Assembly: GCF_012034245.1 (NCBI RefSeq) | Contig: NZ_JAATEO010000004.1 | Coordinates: 186,001-250,000, forward strand | DNA length: 64,000 nucleotides | Reading direction: 5' to 3' | Source of the DNA: Micromonospora thermarum | GTDB taxonomy: Bacteria; Actinomycetota; Actinomycetes; Mycobacteriales; Micromonosporaceae | Translations under genes and position numbers: made by a program | In this document: positions 1 through 8,297 of the stretch, piece by piece | How the letters are laid out: every line of letters starts with the position of its first letter | Position numbering within the stretch: position 1 is the stretch's first letter | Notes under the pieces: model-generated | What the model was told of the DNA's origin: nothing | What the model saw: the letters and a program-made list of their open reading frames with translations, nothing else | Databases searched by the model: none

Positions 1-327
1 GGCTGGCGCCGGACGCACGGCTGCTGGAGATCGGCGCCGGCACCGGGCAGGACAGCGCCCGCGGTCCTGGCGGCGGTACGGGCGGTCCTGCGCCCCGGCG
101 GGCTGTTCTTCGTCGGGGTGTACGGCGGCGACGAGAGCGCCGAAGGCCCGATCGACGACGACGCGCACGTGCCGCCACGGTTCTTCTCGTGGCGCACCGA
201 CCGGCAGTTGCTCGGCTTCGCCACCGACGCGCGGTTCGACGTCGTGGACTTCCACCCTGTCGACACCGGCCGCGGCTACCGGTTCCAGTCGCTGACGCTG
301 CGCCGCCCGGACCCGGACGCCGACTGA
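1..327 (+). pseudogene. broken SAM-dependent methyltransferase remnant (partial)
   Basis: Remnant of a class I SAM-dependent methyltransferase entering from the left edge. Two family motifs are visible but in different frames: the glycine-rich SAM loop LLEIGAGTGQDS (bases 21-56) and the later strand VLRPGGLFFVGVYGG (85-129). A normal-looking C-terminus follows, ending PDPDAD. In this family the two motifs normally lie roughly 60-70 residues apart; here they are about ten codons apart. So an internal stretch of very roughly 150-200 bases and the reading register are missing. An assembly or consensus error would look the same. The substrate cannot be guessed. Confidence 0.6.
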
Positions 328-347
328 GCCGCTGGTCCTGACGTGCA

Positions 348-391
348 CGACCGCGGCCCGCCACTCCGGCAGGAGCGACGGGCCGCGGTCG
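348..391. terminator. bidirectional hairpin terminator
   Basis: Perfect 13-bp inverted repeat (CGACCGCGGCCCG at 348-360, its complement at 379-391) with an 18-nt loop. It lies between the convergent methyltransferase remnant and sseC. There is no U-tract, as is common in high-GC actinomycetes. Confidence 0.6.
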
Positions 392-405
392 ATTCAGAGC
401 GTGGG

Positions 406-747
406 TCAGTTGGCGACCGTGACGGCCACCTCGTTGATGCCCCGGGCGGCGGTCACGGCGGTGTCGCCGTTGCCGTGACGGGAGAGCGCCCGCAGCGTCC
501 ACGTGCCGGGAGCGGCGAAGAAGCGGAACTGCCCGGCCGGCGAGGTGACCACCTCGGCGGTGAACTCACCGGTGGAGTCGAGCAGCCGGACGTACGCGCC
601 CGGCACCGATTCGCCCTCGGTGGAGCGGACGACGCCGGTGATGACGGTCTCCTTCTCCAGGTCGAGGCTGGCGGGCAGCGGGGCGGCCTGGTCCGGTGCG
701 GCGCAACCGGCGGCGCTGACAGCGCTTGCTGCGGTGGGTGCGGTCAT
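406..747 (-). CDS. sseC: SseC-like DUF1416 protein
   Basis: 113-residue DUF1416 protein, a small beta-sandwich of the carboxypeptidase-regulatory-like kind. Visible features are VITGVVRSTEGESVPGAYV, PAGQFRFFAAPGTWTLRA and the C-terminal strand INEVAVTVAN. In mycobacteria and streptomycetes this family is almost always encoded next to a thiosulfate sulfurtransferase (cysA2/sseC pairs) and is assumed to work in the same sulfur pathway; the biochemical role is not settled. The ATG at 747 starts one base after the sulfurtransferase TGA (749-751), so the two are translationally coupled. A longer reading from 816 would overlap the upstream gene and was not chosen. Confidence 0.85.
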   Translation of the reverse strand: MTAPTAASAVSAAGCAAPDQAAPLPASLDLEKETVITGVVRSTEGESVPGAYVRLLDSTGEFTAEVVTSPAGQFRFFAAPGTWTLRALSRHGNGDTAVTAARGINEVAVTVAN

Positions 748-748
748 C

Positions 749-1624
749 TCAGGCCTCCCCGACAGTGCTGTTGGGCCCGGCTTCGCCGGGCGTGTCGCCG
801 AGCGCGACCGGCACACCGACCAGCGAGCCGTACTCGGTCCAGGATCCGTCGTAGTTCTTCACGTTCCGGTGGCCGAGCAGCTCCTGGAGCACGAACCAGG
901 TGTGCGAGGAGCGCTCGCCGATCCGGCAGTACGCGATGGTCTCCTTGCTGTCGTCCAGCCCGGCCTCGGCGTAGATCTTGCGCAGCTCGTCGTCGGACTT
1001 GAAGGTGCCGTCCTCGTTGGCCGCCTTCGACCACGGCACGCTGATCGCGGTCGGGACGTGGCCGGCGCGCTGCGCCTGCTCCTGCGGGAGGTGGGCGGGG
1101 GCGAGGAGGCGGCCCGCGTACTCGTCGGGGCTGCGGACGTCGACGAGGTTCTTCGTGCCGATGGCGGCGACGACCTCGTCGCGGAAGGCCCGGATGCTGG
1201 TGTCCGGCTCCTGGGCCACGTACTGGGTCGCCGGACGGGTCACCGCGTCCTTGACCAGCGGGCGGGCGTCCAGCTCCCACTTCTTGCGGCCGCCGTCGAG
1301 CAGCTTGACGTCGCCGTGGCCGTAGAGCTTGAAGTACCAGTACGCGTACGCGGCGAACCAGTTGTTGTTGCCGCCGTAGAGGATGACGGTGTCGTCGTTG
1401 GCGATGCCCCGCTCCGAGAGGAGCGCCTCGAACTGGGCCTTGTTGACGAAGTCCCGGCGGACCGGGTCCTGCAGGTCGGTCTTCCAGTCGAGCTTGATCG
1501 CGCCGGGCAGGTGGCCGGCGTCGTAGGCCGAGGTGTCCTCGTCGACCTCGACGAAGACGACGCCCGGGGCGTCGAGGTTCTTCTCGGCCCAGTCGGCCGA
1601 GACGAGTGCGGTGTCGCGACTCAT
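749..1624 (-). CDS. thiosulfate sulfurtransferase (rhodanese, two domains)
   Basis: 291-residue tandem rhodanese that moves sulfane sulfur from thiosulfate or a related donor to a thiophilic acceptor in the cytoplasm. The N-terminal domain (roughly residues 1-140) has YGGNNNWFA where an active cysteine would be, so it is structural. The C-terminal domain carries the active loop CRIGERSSHTWF near residue 233, with the persulfide-forming cysteine first; this loop type is seen in mycobacterial CysA2/CysA3. The ATG at 1624 gives the usual start MSRDTALVSADWAE. It is followed directly by sseC. About 200 bases upstream lies a short cysteine-rich leader peptide, so expression probably follows cysteine or sulfur supply (inference). 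Confidence 0.93.
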   Translation of the reverse strand: MSRDTALVSADWAEKNLDAPGVVFVEVDEDTSAYDAGHLPGAIKLDWKTDLQDPVRRDFVNKAQFEALLSERGIANDDTVILYGGNNNWFAAYAYWYFKLYGHGDVKLLDGGRKKWELDARPLVKDAVTRPATQYVAQEPDTSIRAFRDEVVAAIGTKNLVDVRSPDEYAGRLLAPAHLPQEQAQRAGHVPTAISVPWSKAANEDGTFKSDDELRKIYAEAGLDDSKETIAYCRIGERSSHTWFVLQELLGHRNVKNYDGSWTEYGSLVGVPVALGDTPGEAGPNSTVGEA

Positions 1625-1828
1625 CAGATCACTCCTTGGTGAAGATGGACGGTGAACCAGCACGAGGCATCGAAAGATGTGAGGATCGCACCACGCGCGG
1701 AATCCACCGTATGGACGGATCACGGGTTCGCGCGACGGCGCCGCTGCCGGGCGTGGAAAGAGAGCACGGGAGAAGAAAGAAGCCCCTGCGTGCCGATGGC
1801 TGCTAGGCAGCCGAGGACAGCCCCGCCG
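1625..1828 (-). promoter_or_regulatory. untranslated leader between Cys peptide and sulfurtransferase
   Basis: About 200 bases without a long gene. On the minus strand it follows the leader-peptide stop and precedes the sulfurtransferase. It contains a perfect short hairpin, GGCTGC-TAG-GCAGCC (1798-1812), 17 bases past the leader stop codon. This is a candidate part of an attenuation or translation-coupling device. No T-tract terminator was seen. Confidence 0.4.
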
Positions 1829-1906
1829 TCAGATGACGGGGCGACACAGGCAGGTGGCCACGCGGCACAGGTCGACCGCGCGCCGTTTGGTGAGGAGCGT
1901 CCCCAT
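1829..1906 (-). CDS. cysteine-rich leader peptide of the sulfurtransferase operon
   Basis: 25-codon ORF starting ATG at 1906 and ending TGA at 1829; its C-terminal half reads DLCRVATCLCRPVI. Short upstream peptides of this kind, with a D-L-C-R and C-x-C-R cluster, are recurrent in actinobacteria ahead of sulfur-assimilation genes. In mycobacteria similar Cys-rich uORFs have been described as cysteine-responsive attenuators. A TAGGCT box (1915-1920) ends 8 nt before the ATG, so the transcript is probably leaderless and begins at the peptide. Ribosome speed at the three Cys codons could control the downstream sulfurtransferase (inference). It could be confused with chance coding, but the motif and location argue against that. 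Confidence 0.8.
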   Translation of the reverse strand: MGTLLTKRRAVDLCRVATCLCRPVI

Positions 1907-1987
1907 GGGCAGGGAGCCTACCAGCGATCCCAGGCGACGCCACCGGCCGGACCAGCATCCGGGACGCGCCGCCCGGACGCCGGCCGG

Positions 1988-2773
1988 TCAGCTCACCGCG
2001 TTGATCGGCACGTTGCTGGCGTCGGCAGTCACCTGGAGCCCCTCGGACAGCGGCCGGACCTCACGGACCCTGAGCTGGAACGGCAGGTCCGGCAGGGGCA
2101 CGTCGATCGAGATGCTCTGCGCGTAGTTGTTGAGCAGGGTGCGCGCCAGCGGCACGTTGGGCAGCCCCTCGGCGGTGAGGTTGTTGAACCGCAGGGCCAC
2201 CTTCCCCTGCTCGCTGACCGTGATGTCGGCGGTGCCGGTGACGGTCAGCCGCTGCCCGAGGATGTCCACCGGGGCGGTCACCGCGAGCCGGCCGCCCTGC
2301 TCGCCCAGTCGAAGCCCTTCGCGGTCGAGCAGCGCCGCGAGGCTGTCGTAGCTGATGATGCCGGTGCCGTTGACGGTCTCGGCCACCACGTCACCCTGCC
2401 CGGACCGGATGGTGTCCAGCGAGGCGGCCACGTCGCGGGCGTCCACGTCGAGGGTCGGCAGCGCCACCGCGTCGCCCTGCACCGAGCCGCGCACCTCGCG
2501 CAGCCCGATGGAGATGCGCTCGTACCGGCCGTCGAGCACCTGCGTGAGGAAGGGGAAGCCGCCGATCTCGACCTCCGGCGGGGAGGACTGGGCGTCCTGC
2601 TTTGCGATCTCCTGGCGTACCTGGTCGGCGATCGCGCGCTCGGCCACCCCGGCCGCCACGCGGTCGGCCACCACCAGCAGCCCGACCAGGACCAGCAGCA
2701 GGACGAGGAGGACGACGAGTGCGCGGCGCCCCCGCCGCCGGGGCCGCTCCTGGTACGCGTACTCCTCGGTCAC
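1988..2773 (-). CDS. DUF2993 (LmeA-like) phospholipid-binding protein
   Basis: 261-residue protein with a short basic cytoplasmic N-terminus (PRRRGRR), one strongly hydrophobic helix at about residues 18-38, then an extracytoplasmic domain with alternating strands (VEIGGFPFLTQVLDGRYERISIG, VTAPVDILGQRLTVTG). The G-F-P-F-L-T-Q pattern is typical of DUF2993, the family of mycobacterial LmeA, a periplasmic phospholipid-binding protein acting in lipomannan maturation. A similar envelope role is likely here, but the lipid partner is unknown. The gene reads as a single unit, 78 bases from the next membrane-protein gene upstream on the same strand. Confidence 0.8.
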   Translation of the reverse strand: MTEEYAYQERPRRRGRRALVVLLVLLLVLVGLLVVADRVAAGVAERAIADQVRQEIAKQDAQSSPPEVEIGGFPFLTQVLDGRYERISIGLREVRGSVQGDAVALPTLDVDARDVAASLDTIRSGQGDVVAETVNGTGIISYDSLAALLDREGLRLGEQGGRLAVTAPVDILGQRLTVTGTADITVSEQGKVALRFNNLTAEGLPNVPLARTLLNNYAQSISIDVPLPDLPFQLRVREVRPLSEGLQVTADASNVPINAVS

Positions 2774-2851
2774 GCCGCCTCCTGTCGTCCTCGCCGGTGC
2801 CGCGCCGCGGCGCCTCGGTGGTACCCGAACGGTCGAATTCTCAATCTCCGG

Positions 2852-3880
2852 TCAGAGGACCAGCTTGCACATGGCGTACGCGGCCGGAGCGGCGAGGGCG
2901 AAGCCGGCGAGCGGGCCCTGCATGTGCCGGGCCACCCACATGGTGGGCTGCTCGCCGGCCATCAGGCGGCCCGCCTCCGCGTACCCGACCGCCAGGTCGG
3001 CCAGGACGGCCGCGACGGCCGCGACCAGGCCCATGATCGCGGCCCGGGTCGGGGTGAACGGGGTCACCAGGTAGCTGCCGAGGAGCGCGCTGACGAGGGT
3101 GCCGACCATGGCGCCGCCGACCACGCCGGCGGCGCCCCGGGGAACCTGAGGGGCCAGCCGGGGCCAGGCGGCGAACGCGTCGGTGGCCCGGGCGACGGTG
3201 AGCGCGACGCCGGCCGCGGTGAGGCAGACCGTCATGGTCTGGGTGCCCGCCGGGATCCGGCTCAGCACGATCAGCGTGCCGAACGCCACGACGCCGGCCA
3301 CGATCAGCGCGGTGCCCCGGAGCGAGTCGGTGACCCGCACCCGGTCGACCCGGCGGACGAGCTGGCCGAGGACGGCGGCCACCAGACCCACCAGGAGGAC
3401 CTGGACCAGGGGCATCAGCCGGGCGACGTCGGTCTGCACGGCCAGCGTGTCGGCCGTGACCGCCGCGACGGCGCTGACCGCGGCGACCACCGCCAGCGCG
3501 GGCGGCCGCGCCGCCATCGTCCAGGCCAGCACCGAGAGCAGCTGGACGCTGAGGACGACGATCGTGAACGGCAGGCGGTGACCGGGCCCCGAGGTCTGCG
3601 CCGCCAGGACCAGACCGGTTCCGAGCAGGGCGGCGAAGCCGGCGACGCTCAGCGCGAGCGGCCGCCGCACCTCGACGGGCGGGGTGACCTCCTCGCCCTT
3701 CTCGTCCCCCGGTTCGGCGGGGGGCCGGCGCGCCGGCTCCCCGTCCCGCCGGGCCCGGCGGGGGCCGCCGCGCTCCGCCCGCTCCTCGTCGTCACCGGGC
3801 CGTGGCGCGCTCGGCGGGCCGCCCGGGGACTGGTCGGGCCACGGGTCACGGCCGGTGTCCGGCGTGCTGGAGGGAAACAC
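2852..3880 (-). CDS. multi-pass membrane protein of unknown function
   Basis: 342 residues. The first ~95 are hydrophilic, rich in Pro, Glu and Arg (DDEERAERGGPRRARRDGEP) and probably cytoplasmic. The rest holds about seven or eight hydrophobic segments, for example LSVAGFAALLGTGLVLAAQ, PFTIVVLSVQLLSVLAW and TLAVQTDVARLMPLVQVLLVGLVAAV, consistent with an integral membrane protein. No catalytic or transport motif was recognised. The GTG at 3880 was chosen as the first start after the upstream gap; a CACGAT box 6 nt before it could serve a leaderless transcript. Function unknown. Confidence 0.7.
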   Translation of the reverse strand: MFPSSTPDTGRDPWPDQSPGGPPSAPRPGDDEERAERGGPRRARRDGEPARRPPAEPGDEKGEEVTPPVEVRRPLALSVAGFAALLGTGLVLAAQTSGPGHRLPFTIVVLSVQLLSVLAWTMAARPPALAVVAAVSAVAAVTADTLAVQTDVARLMPLVQVLLVGLVAAVLGQLVRRVDRVRVTDSLRGTALIVAGVVAFGTLIVLSRIPAGTQTMTVCLTAAGVALTVARATDAFAAWPRLAPQVPRGAAGVVGGAMVGTLVSALLGSYLVTPFTPTRAAIMGLVAAVAAVLADLAVGYAEAGRLMAGEQPTMWVARHMQGPLAGFALAAPAAYAMCKLVL

Positions 3881-4130
3881 CCACCGATCGTGCCAGACCC
3901 GGCCCCGGCCACGGGGGTTGCGGTTTCGGCGAGGTTAAAACCTGTGGCGCGATCAAGGGCACATCGGGCAAACGGGAAATGGCCAGGAGGCCCAGCCGGG
4001 GCGATCGGTTACGCTCAAGCCGTTACCCCGCCCGTCAGCGACGCCGGGACCCACGCAAGTTCTCAGCGCCACCCGCGAGGAGTGTGCCGCTGGTCGCGCG
4101 CGGCCGAAGGCCGCCGGGACGGAGGTGATC

Positions 4131-4844
4131 GTGGAGATCCTGCTGCTGGTGACCGCGCGAGCAGGTGAGCCGTCCGCTGTGCTGCCGGCGCTCGACCTGC
4201 TGCCGCACTCGGTCCGCACCGCGCCGCGCGACGTCCGCACGCTGGTCGCCGGCCCCAGCCCCGACGCGGTGCTGGTCGACGCCCGTTCCGAGCTGAGCGA
4301 GGCCCGGGCCACCTGCCGGATGCTGCACGCCACCGGGCTCGGCGTGCCGCTGGTCGCCGTGGTCACCGAGGCCGGCCTGATCGCCCTCAACTCCGACTGG
4401 GGCGTCGACGACGTCATCCTCGCCTCGGCCGGTCCGGCCGAGGTCGAGGCGCGGCTGCGCCTGGCCGTGGGCCGGCTGAGCAGCGCGACCGCCGGCGCCG
4501 GTGGCTCGATCCGGGCCGGCGAGCTCACCATCGACCCCGACACGTACGCCGCGAAGCTGAAGGGCCGTCCGCTCGACCTCACCTACAAGGAGTTCGAGCT
4601 GCTCAAGTTCCTGGCCCAGCACCCGGGCCGGGTCTTCACCCGGGACCAGCTGCTGCGCGAGGTCTGGGGCTACGACTACTTCGGCGGCACCCGCACGGTG
4701 GACGTGCACGTCCGGCGGTTGCGGGCCAAGCTCGGCTCGGAGTACGAGTCGATGATCGGCACGGTCCGCCAGGTGGGTTACAAGTTCGTCGTCCCGCCGT
4801 CGCGGTCGCTGCCGGACAGCGAGCACGCGCCACTGCCGGTCTGA
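4131..4844 (+). CDS. glnR: GlnR-like orphan OmpR-family response regulator
   Basis: 237 residues. The receiver-like N-terminus contains [37 protein letters not shown] and the hallmark [15 protein letters not shown]. The winged-helix OmpR domain runs from about residue 125 to 225 ([48 protein letters not shown] split over two helices). This pattern matches actinobacterial GlnR, the global nitrogen regulator, which has no partner kinase; only one acidic position of the usual phosphorylation pocket is kept. The GTG at 4131 is preferred over the GTG at 4125 because GGAGG (4121-4125) lies 5 nt before it. Neighbours (sulfurtransferase/sseC, mshD, pst) resemble the Streptomyces glnR region. Confidence 0.8.
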   Translation: MEILLLVTARAGEPSAVLPALDLLPHSVRTAPRDVRTLVAGPSPDAVLVDARSELSEARATCRMLHATGLGVPLVAVVTEAGLIALNSDWGVDDVILASAGPAEVEARLRLAVGRLSSATAGAGGSIRAGELTIDPDTYAAKLKGRPLDLTYKEFELLKFLAQHPGRVFTRDQLLREVWGYDYFGGTRTVDVHVRRLRAKLGSEYESMIGTVRQVGYKFVVPPSRSLPDSEHAPLPV

Positions 4845-4851
4845 GCCCCCG

Positions 4852-4893
4852 ATTGAGCTATTCGCCCCTTTTGGGCGAATAGCTCAATTTATT
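4852..4893 (+). terminator. intrinsic terminator after glnR
   Basis: Perfect 16-bp stem: ATTGAGCTATTCGCCC (4852-4867) pairs with its complement at 4873-4888 across a 5-nt loop, followed by TTATT. It is unusually A/T-rich for this genome and lies 7 bases past the glnR stop codon. Confidence 0.9.
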
Positions 4894-4979
4894 CTGACTG
4901 CCAGGTTCGGACAGTCAGAGGGGGCGACGGTGCGCGCGATAACCACAGGAGCGGCGGTTCGACACAGGTGGGCTGACTG

Positions 4980-5840
4980 ATGCGCGTCTCTCCGACGGTC
5001 CGCGCCCTCGGCATCGTGACGCTGGTCCTGACCGCGCTGCTCGGTTCGGCGTACGGGATCGGCCGCAGCCTCGTCCCGGACGGGTTGGGCTCCGGCGTCA
5101 CCACCAGCGCCACCGGCCCGCACTACGGCGACCAGATGCCCGGGGAGGCCGAGGCCGTCCCGTCCCGGTCGGGTGACGCCCCGAGGCGTACCGGGCCGAA
5201 GGAGCCGACCGGCGAGCCGGAGATCGTCGACGGCGTCCACACGTACGGCGCCCGCAGCACGACCGGCACGTCGACGGTCGCGCTGACCTTCGACGACGGG
5301 CCCGACCCCACGTACACCCCGCAGGTCCTCGCGATCCTGCGCGAGTTCCACGTCACGGCGACGTTCTGCGTGGTCGGCGAGAACGCGCGCAACCACCCCG
5401 AACTGATCCGGGCGATCGTGGCCGACGGCCACACGCTGTGCAACCACACCTGGAACCACGACGTCACGCTCGGCGCCAAGTCGCCGGACCGGATCCGGGC
5501 CGACCTGCTCCGGACGACCGAGGCGATCCGGGCGGCGGTGCCGGACGCGCCGGTCGCCTACTACCGGCAGCCCGGCGGCGCCTGGACGTACCCCGTGGTC
5601 AAGGTGGCACGGGAACTCGGCATGATTCCGCTGCACTGGACGGTCGACCCGTCCGACTGGCGCGCGCCCGGCGCGGGCCGCATCGCTTCGACGGTGACCA
5701 CCGGCGTGGAGCCGGGTGCGGTCGTGCTGCTGCACGACGCCGGCGGCGACCGGCAGGGCACGGTGGACGCGCTGTACCGGATCCTGCCGGATCTCACCAG
5801 CCGGTTCCAGGTGGAGGCCCTGCCGCCCGAAACGACGTGA
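4980..5840 (+). CDS. membrane-anchored polysaccharide deacetylase (NodB family)
   Basis: 286 residues: an N-terminal hydrophobic segment (residues 8-28, signal anchor or uncleaved signal peptide), a short linker, and a carbohydrate-esterase-4 domain. The metal-binding first motif is TFDDGPDPTY, with TFCVVGENARNHPELI after it; the second is HTLCNHTWNHD (the HxxxH metal ligands); later come YYRQPGGAWTY and HWTVDPSDW; the catalytic histidine motif is VVLLHDAGG. Such enzymes remove acetyl groups from peptidoglycan or other surface glycans outside the cell. The ATG at 4980 is preceded by AGGTGGG. It stands alone between the glnR terminator and mshD. Confidence 0.9.
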   Translation: MRVSPTVRALGIVTLVLTALLGSAYGIGRSLVPDGLGSGVTTSATGPHYGDQMPGEAEAVPSRSGDAPRRTGPKEPTGEPEIVDGVHTYGARSTTGTSTVALTFDDGPDPTYTPQVLAILREFHVTATFCVVGENARNHPELIRAIVADGHTLCNHTWNHDVTLGAKSPDRIRADLLRTTEAIRAAVPDAPVAYYRQPGGAWTYPVVKVARELGMIPLHWTVDPSDWRAPGAGRIASTVTTGVEPGAVVLLHDAGGDRQGTVDALYRILPDLTSRFQVEALPPETT

Positions 5841-5962
5841 CGGCGACGTCCACGACGGTCGGCGGTGGCGCCGGCCGGGAACCGCCGGGCAGGCGGGCGC
5901 GCCGGCGGCGGAGGCCGTGCGGTCCGCCGGAGCCGGCCTGGGGAACGGGCTACGGTGACCCG

Positions 5963-6889
5963 GTGAGCAGCCCCGAACCCACCAGTGACCGGGTGTACCG
6001 GACCGACCGACTCGACCCGACGGAGATCGCCGACGTGCTGGCCCTCGCCCGCGCCGCCGGGGACGCCGACGGCGCCGGCCCACTCGACGAGCACGTCCTG
6101 CTCCGGCTCCGGGACCCGCGGGCAGCGGCCGTGCACCTCACCGCCCGCGCCGACGACGGCACCCTGACCGGGTACGCGCACCTGGACACCACCGACCCGG
6201 CGGCGGGCACCGGCGTGGAGATGGTGGTCCATCCCGCCCGCCGCCGGCGTGGCACCGGACGCGCCCTGGCCCGCGGCGTGCTGGCGGCGGCGACCGGGCC
6301 GCTGCGCGCCTGGGCGCACGGCGACCACCCCTCGGCCGCGGCCCTCGCGGTGGACCTGGCCTTCACGCGGGCCCGGGTGCTGTGGCAACTGCGCCGGCCG
6401 CTCACCGCCCCGGTTCCCGAGCCGCGCCTGCCCGACGGGGTGGCGCTGCGCGCGTACCGGCCGGGCACCGACGACGACGCCTGGCTGGCGCTCAACGCGC
6501 GAGCCTTCGCCGACCACCCCGAGCAGGGCCGCTGGACCGCCGCCGACCTGCGGGTACGCCTCGACGAGCCGTGGTTCGACCCGGCCGGCTTCCTGCTCGC
6601 CGTCGCCGAGTCGACGGGTGAGCTGCTCGGCTTCCACTGGACGAAGGTCCACGAGCGGCCCGGCTCCGCCCCGATCGGCGAGGTGTACGTGCTCGGCGTC
6701 GACCCGGGCGCCCACGGCGGCGGGCTCGGCAAGGCGCTGACCGCGGCCGGCCTCGCGTACCTGCGGGACCGGCGCGGCCTGGACCGGGTGATGCTCTACG
6801 TCGACGAGTCCAACACCGCGGCGGTGGCCCTGTACGAGCGGCTCGGCTTCGCCCGCTGGTCCGCGCACGTCAACTACCACCTGGGCTGA
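5963..6889 (+). CDS. mshD: mycothiol synthase (two GNAT domains)
   Basis: 308 residues with two acetyltransferase folds. The first (about 5-145) has MVVHPARRRRGTGRALARGVLAAA. The second (about 155-308) has GEVYVLGVDPGAHGGGLGKALTAAGLAYL and the ending YVDESNTAAVALYERLGF, the acetyl-CoA loop and closing helix of MshD. It catalyses the last step of mycothiol synthesis, acetylation of the Cys-GlcN-Ins amine. The GTG at 5963 lies exactly 6 nt after TACGGT (5951-5956), so the mRNA is probably leaderless. The stop is 3 bases before the first pstS, suggesting co-transcription. The position between glnR and pst genes matches Streptomyces order. Confidence 0.92.
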   Translation: MSSPEPTSDRVYRTDRLDPTEIADVLALARAAGDADGAGPLDEHVLLRLRDPRAAAVHLTARADDGTLTGYAHLDTTDPAAGTGVEMVVHPARRRRGTGRALARGVLAAATGPLRAWAHGDHPSAAALAVDLAFTRARVLWQLRRPLTAPVPEPRLPDGVALRAYRPGTDDDAWLALNARAFADHPEQGRWTAADLRVRLDEPWFDPAGFLLAVAESTGELLGFHWTKVHERPGSAPIGEVYVLGVDPGAHGGGLGKALTAAGLAYLRDRRGLDRVMLYVDESNTAAVALYERLGFARWSAHVNYHLG

Positions 6890-6892
6890 CCC

Positions 6893-8002
6893 GTGGGCGG
6901 CCGGCGGACGAGTGGCTCGCGGTGCCGTCCGTTCGCCGACCGCCGGCCCCGGTGGCGGCCGGCCCTGGCCGGGTTGTGCCTGGCACTGCTGGTCGCCGGG
7001 TGCGCGCCCGCCCCGCCGTACGGCCCGGTGCCCGAGGAGTTCTGCGCCTCCGGCACCCTGGACGCCCAGGGCTCCTCCGCCCAGCGCAACGCCATGGACC
7101 AGTGGATCCGCGCGTACCAGCGGTCGTGTCCCGGCTCGACCATCAACTACGAGCCCTCCGGCTCGGGCGCGGGCATCAAGGCGCTGGTCGCCGGCATGGC
7201 GGACTTCGCCGGCAGCGAGTCGCTGCTCGAGCCGAAGGAGCAGGTGCAGGCCGACGCGCAGTGCTCGGGCGGTCGGGCGGTCACCCTGCCGATGGTGATC
7301 GGCCCGGTGGCGGTCGCCTACCGGGTCGGCGGCCTCCCCGAGCTGCGGCTGAGCCCGGCGCTCCTCGCCCGGATCTTCGCGGGCGAGATCGAGCGATGGG
7401 ACGATCCGGCGATCCGGGCGGACAACCCGGGTGTGCAGCTGCCCCCTACCCCGGTCCACGCGGTCCACCGGGCGGACGAGTCCGGCACCACCGAGACGTT
7501 CACCACCTTCCTCTCCGAGGCGGCCCCGGCGGAGTGGACGCTCGGCTCCGACCGGAAGTGGCCGGCGTCGGGCGGCATCGGCACCGAGGGATCGGAGCGG
7601 CTGGCCGAGACGGTTCGGGACACCGACGGCGCGATCGGCTACCTGGAGCTGTCGTACGCCCGGACGCAGGGCCTGGCGGTGGCGCGGATCCGCAACGCGT
7701 CCGGTGGGTTCGTTGCCCCGTCGGCCGAGGCCGCCGTGAAGGCCGTCCCCGAGCCGACGGGCGACCTGCGCGTCGACGTCCACAGCGGGACGCGGGCCGA
7801 CGGGGCGTACCCGATCGTGCTGGTGACGTACGAGTTTGTCTGCGACCGCGGGCTCGCCGCCGACGAGGTGCCGCTGGTCCGGGGGTTCCTGGGGTGGGCG
7901 GCCAGCGCGGAGGGCCAGCGGCTCCTCACCGAGCTGGGCTACGCGCCGCTGCCGGAGGCGCTGCGCCGGCGGGTGGCCGCCGAGGTCGCCCGCATCTCGT
8001 GA
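6893..8002 (+). CDS. pstS: phosphate-binding lipoprotein PstS, first copy
   Basis: 369 residues. A basic N-terminus and hydrophobic stretch end in the lipobox LLVAGC (near residue 37), so the protein is lipid-anchored outside the membrane. The binding-protein domain includes GTLDAQGSSAQRNAMDQWI, NYEPSGSGAGIKALVAGMADFAGS, LPMVIGPVAVAYRV and HRADESGTTETFTTFL, the phosphate-contacting loops of PstS. It is very similar to the second copy 300 bases downstream. The GTG start follows the mshD stop by 3 bases, so this copy probably rides on the mshD transcript and lies upstream of the PHO-box promoter. Confidence 0.9.
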   Translation: MGGRRTSGSRCRPFADRRPRWRPALAGLCLALLVAGCAPAPPYGPVPEEFCASGTLDAQGSSAQRNAMDQWIRAYQRSCPGSTINYEPSGSGAGIKALVAGMADFAGSESLLEPKEQVQADAQCSGGRAVTLPMVIGPVAVAYRVGGLPELRLSPALLARIFAGEIERWDDPAIRADNPGVQLPPTPVHAVHRADESGTTETFTTFLSEAAPAEWTLGSDRKWPASGGIGTEGSERLAETVRDTDGAIGYLELSYARTQGLAVARIRNASGGFVAPSAEAAVKAVPEPTGDLRVDVHSGTRADGAYPIVLVTYEFVCDRGLAADEVPLVRGFLGWAASAEGQRLLTELGYAPLPEALRRRVAAEVARIS

Positions 8003-8101
8003 CCCGGGCCGCCACTCCGCATCACCGCCGGATAACGGCCGCGACTCGACGCGGTAACGGCCTACCGGAAAAATGCTCATACTTCCGACAGGGGCAGCCG
8101 A

Positions 8102-8211
8102 GTTCACTTAACGGACAACTCGCCCTCAGCGAGCGGACACCACGAGGGGCGCACGTGTTCACCTTCCGTTCACTTGTGACCGGCGATCCGGTCACCTGGC
8201 GCTCCTAGCTT
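8102..8211 (+). promoter_or_regulatory. PHO-box array and promoter of pstS-pstCAB
   Basis: Between the two pstS genes are 11-nt direct repeats like the Streptomyces PhoP site: GTTCACTTAAC (8102-8112), GTTCACCTTCC (8157-8167), GTTCACTTGTG (8168-8178), a degenerate unit (8179-8189) and GGTCACCTGGC (8190-8200). All share one 11-nt phase; the first is exactly five units upstream of the second. The last unit ends 5 nt before a TAGCTT -10 box (8206-8211), so the repeats replace the -35 element. PhoP-dependent activation under phosphate starvation is expected. The rest of 8003-8297 holds the 5' leader and no gene. Confidence 0.85.
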
Positions 8212-8297
8212 TTGGACCAGGCCGGTCAGCGTGCCGGCTCCCCCGGCCCCCAACCCGGGGCCGCCAAGCCAGTCAGACGTGAAGGGAAACCCCTCAG

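Noticed and set aside
5561..8107. Long minus-strand reading frame opposite the deacetylase, mshD and first pstS genes
   Set aside because: It mirrors genes with clear family motifs; composition is Arg/Gly/Ala-rich without any motif, as expected for antisense frames at this GC content.
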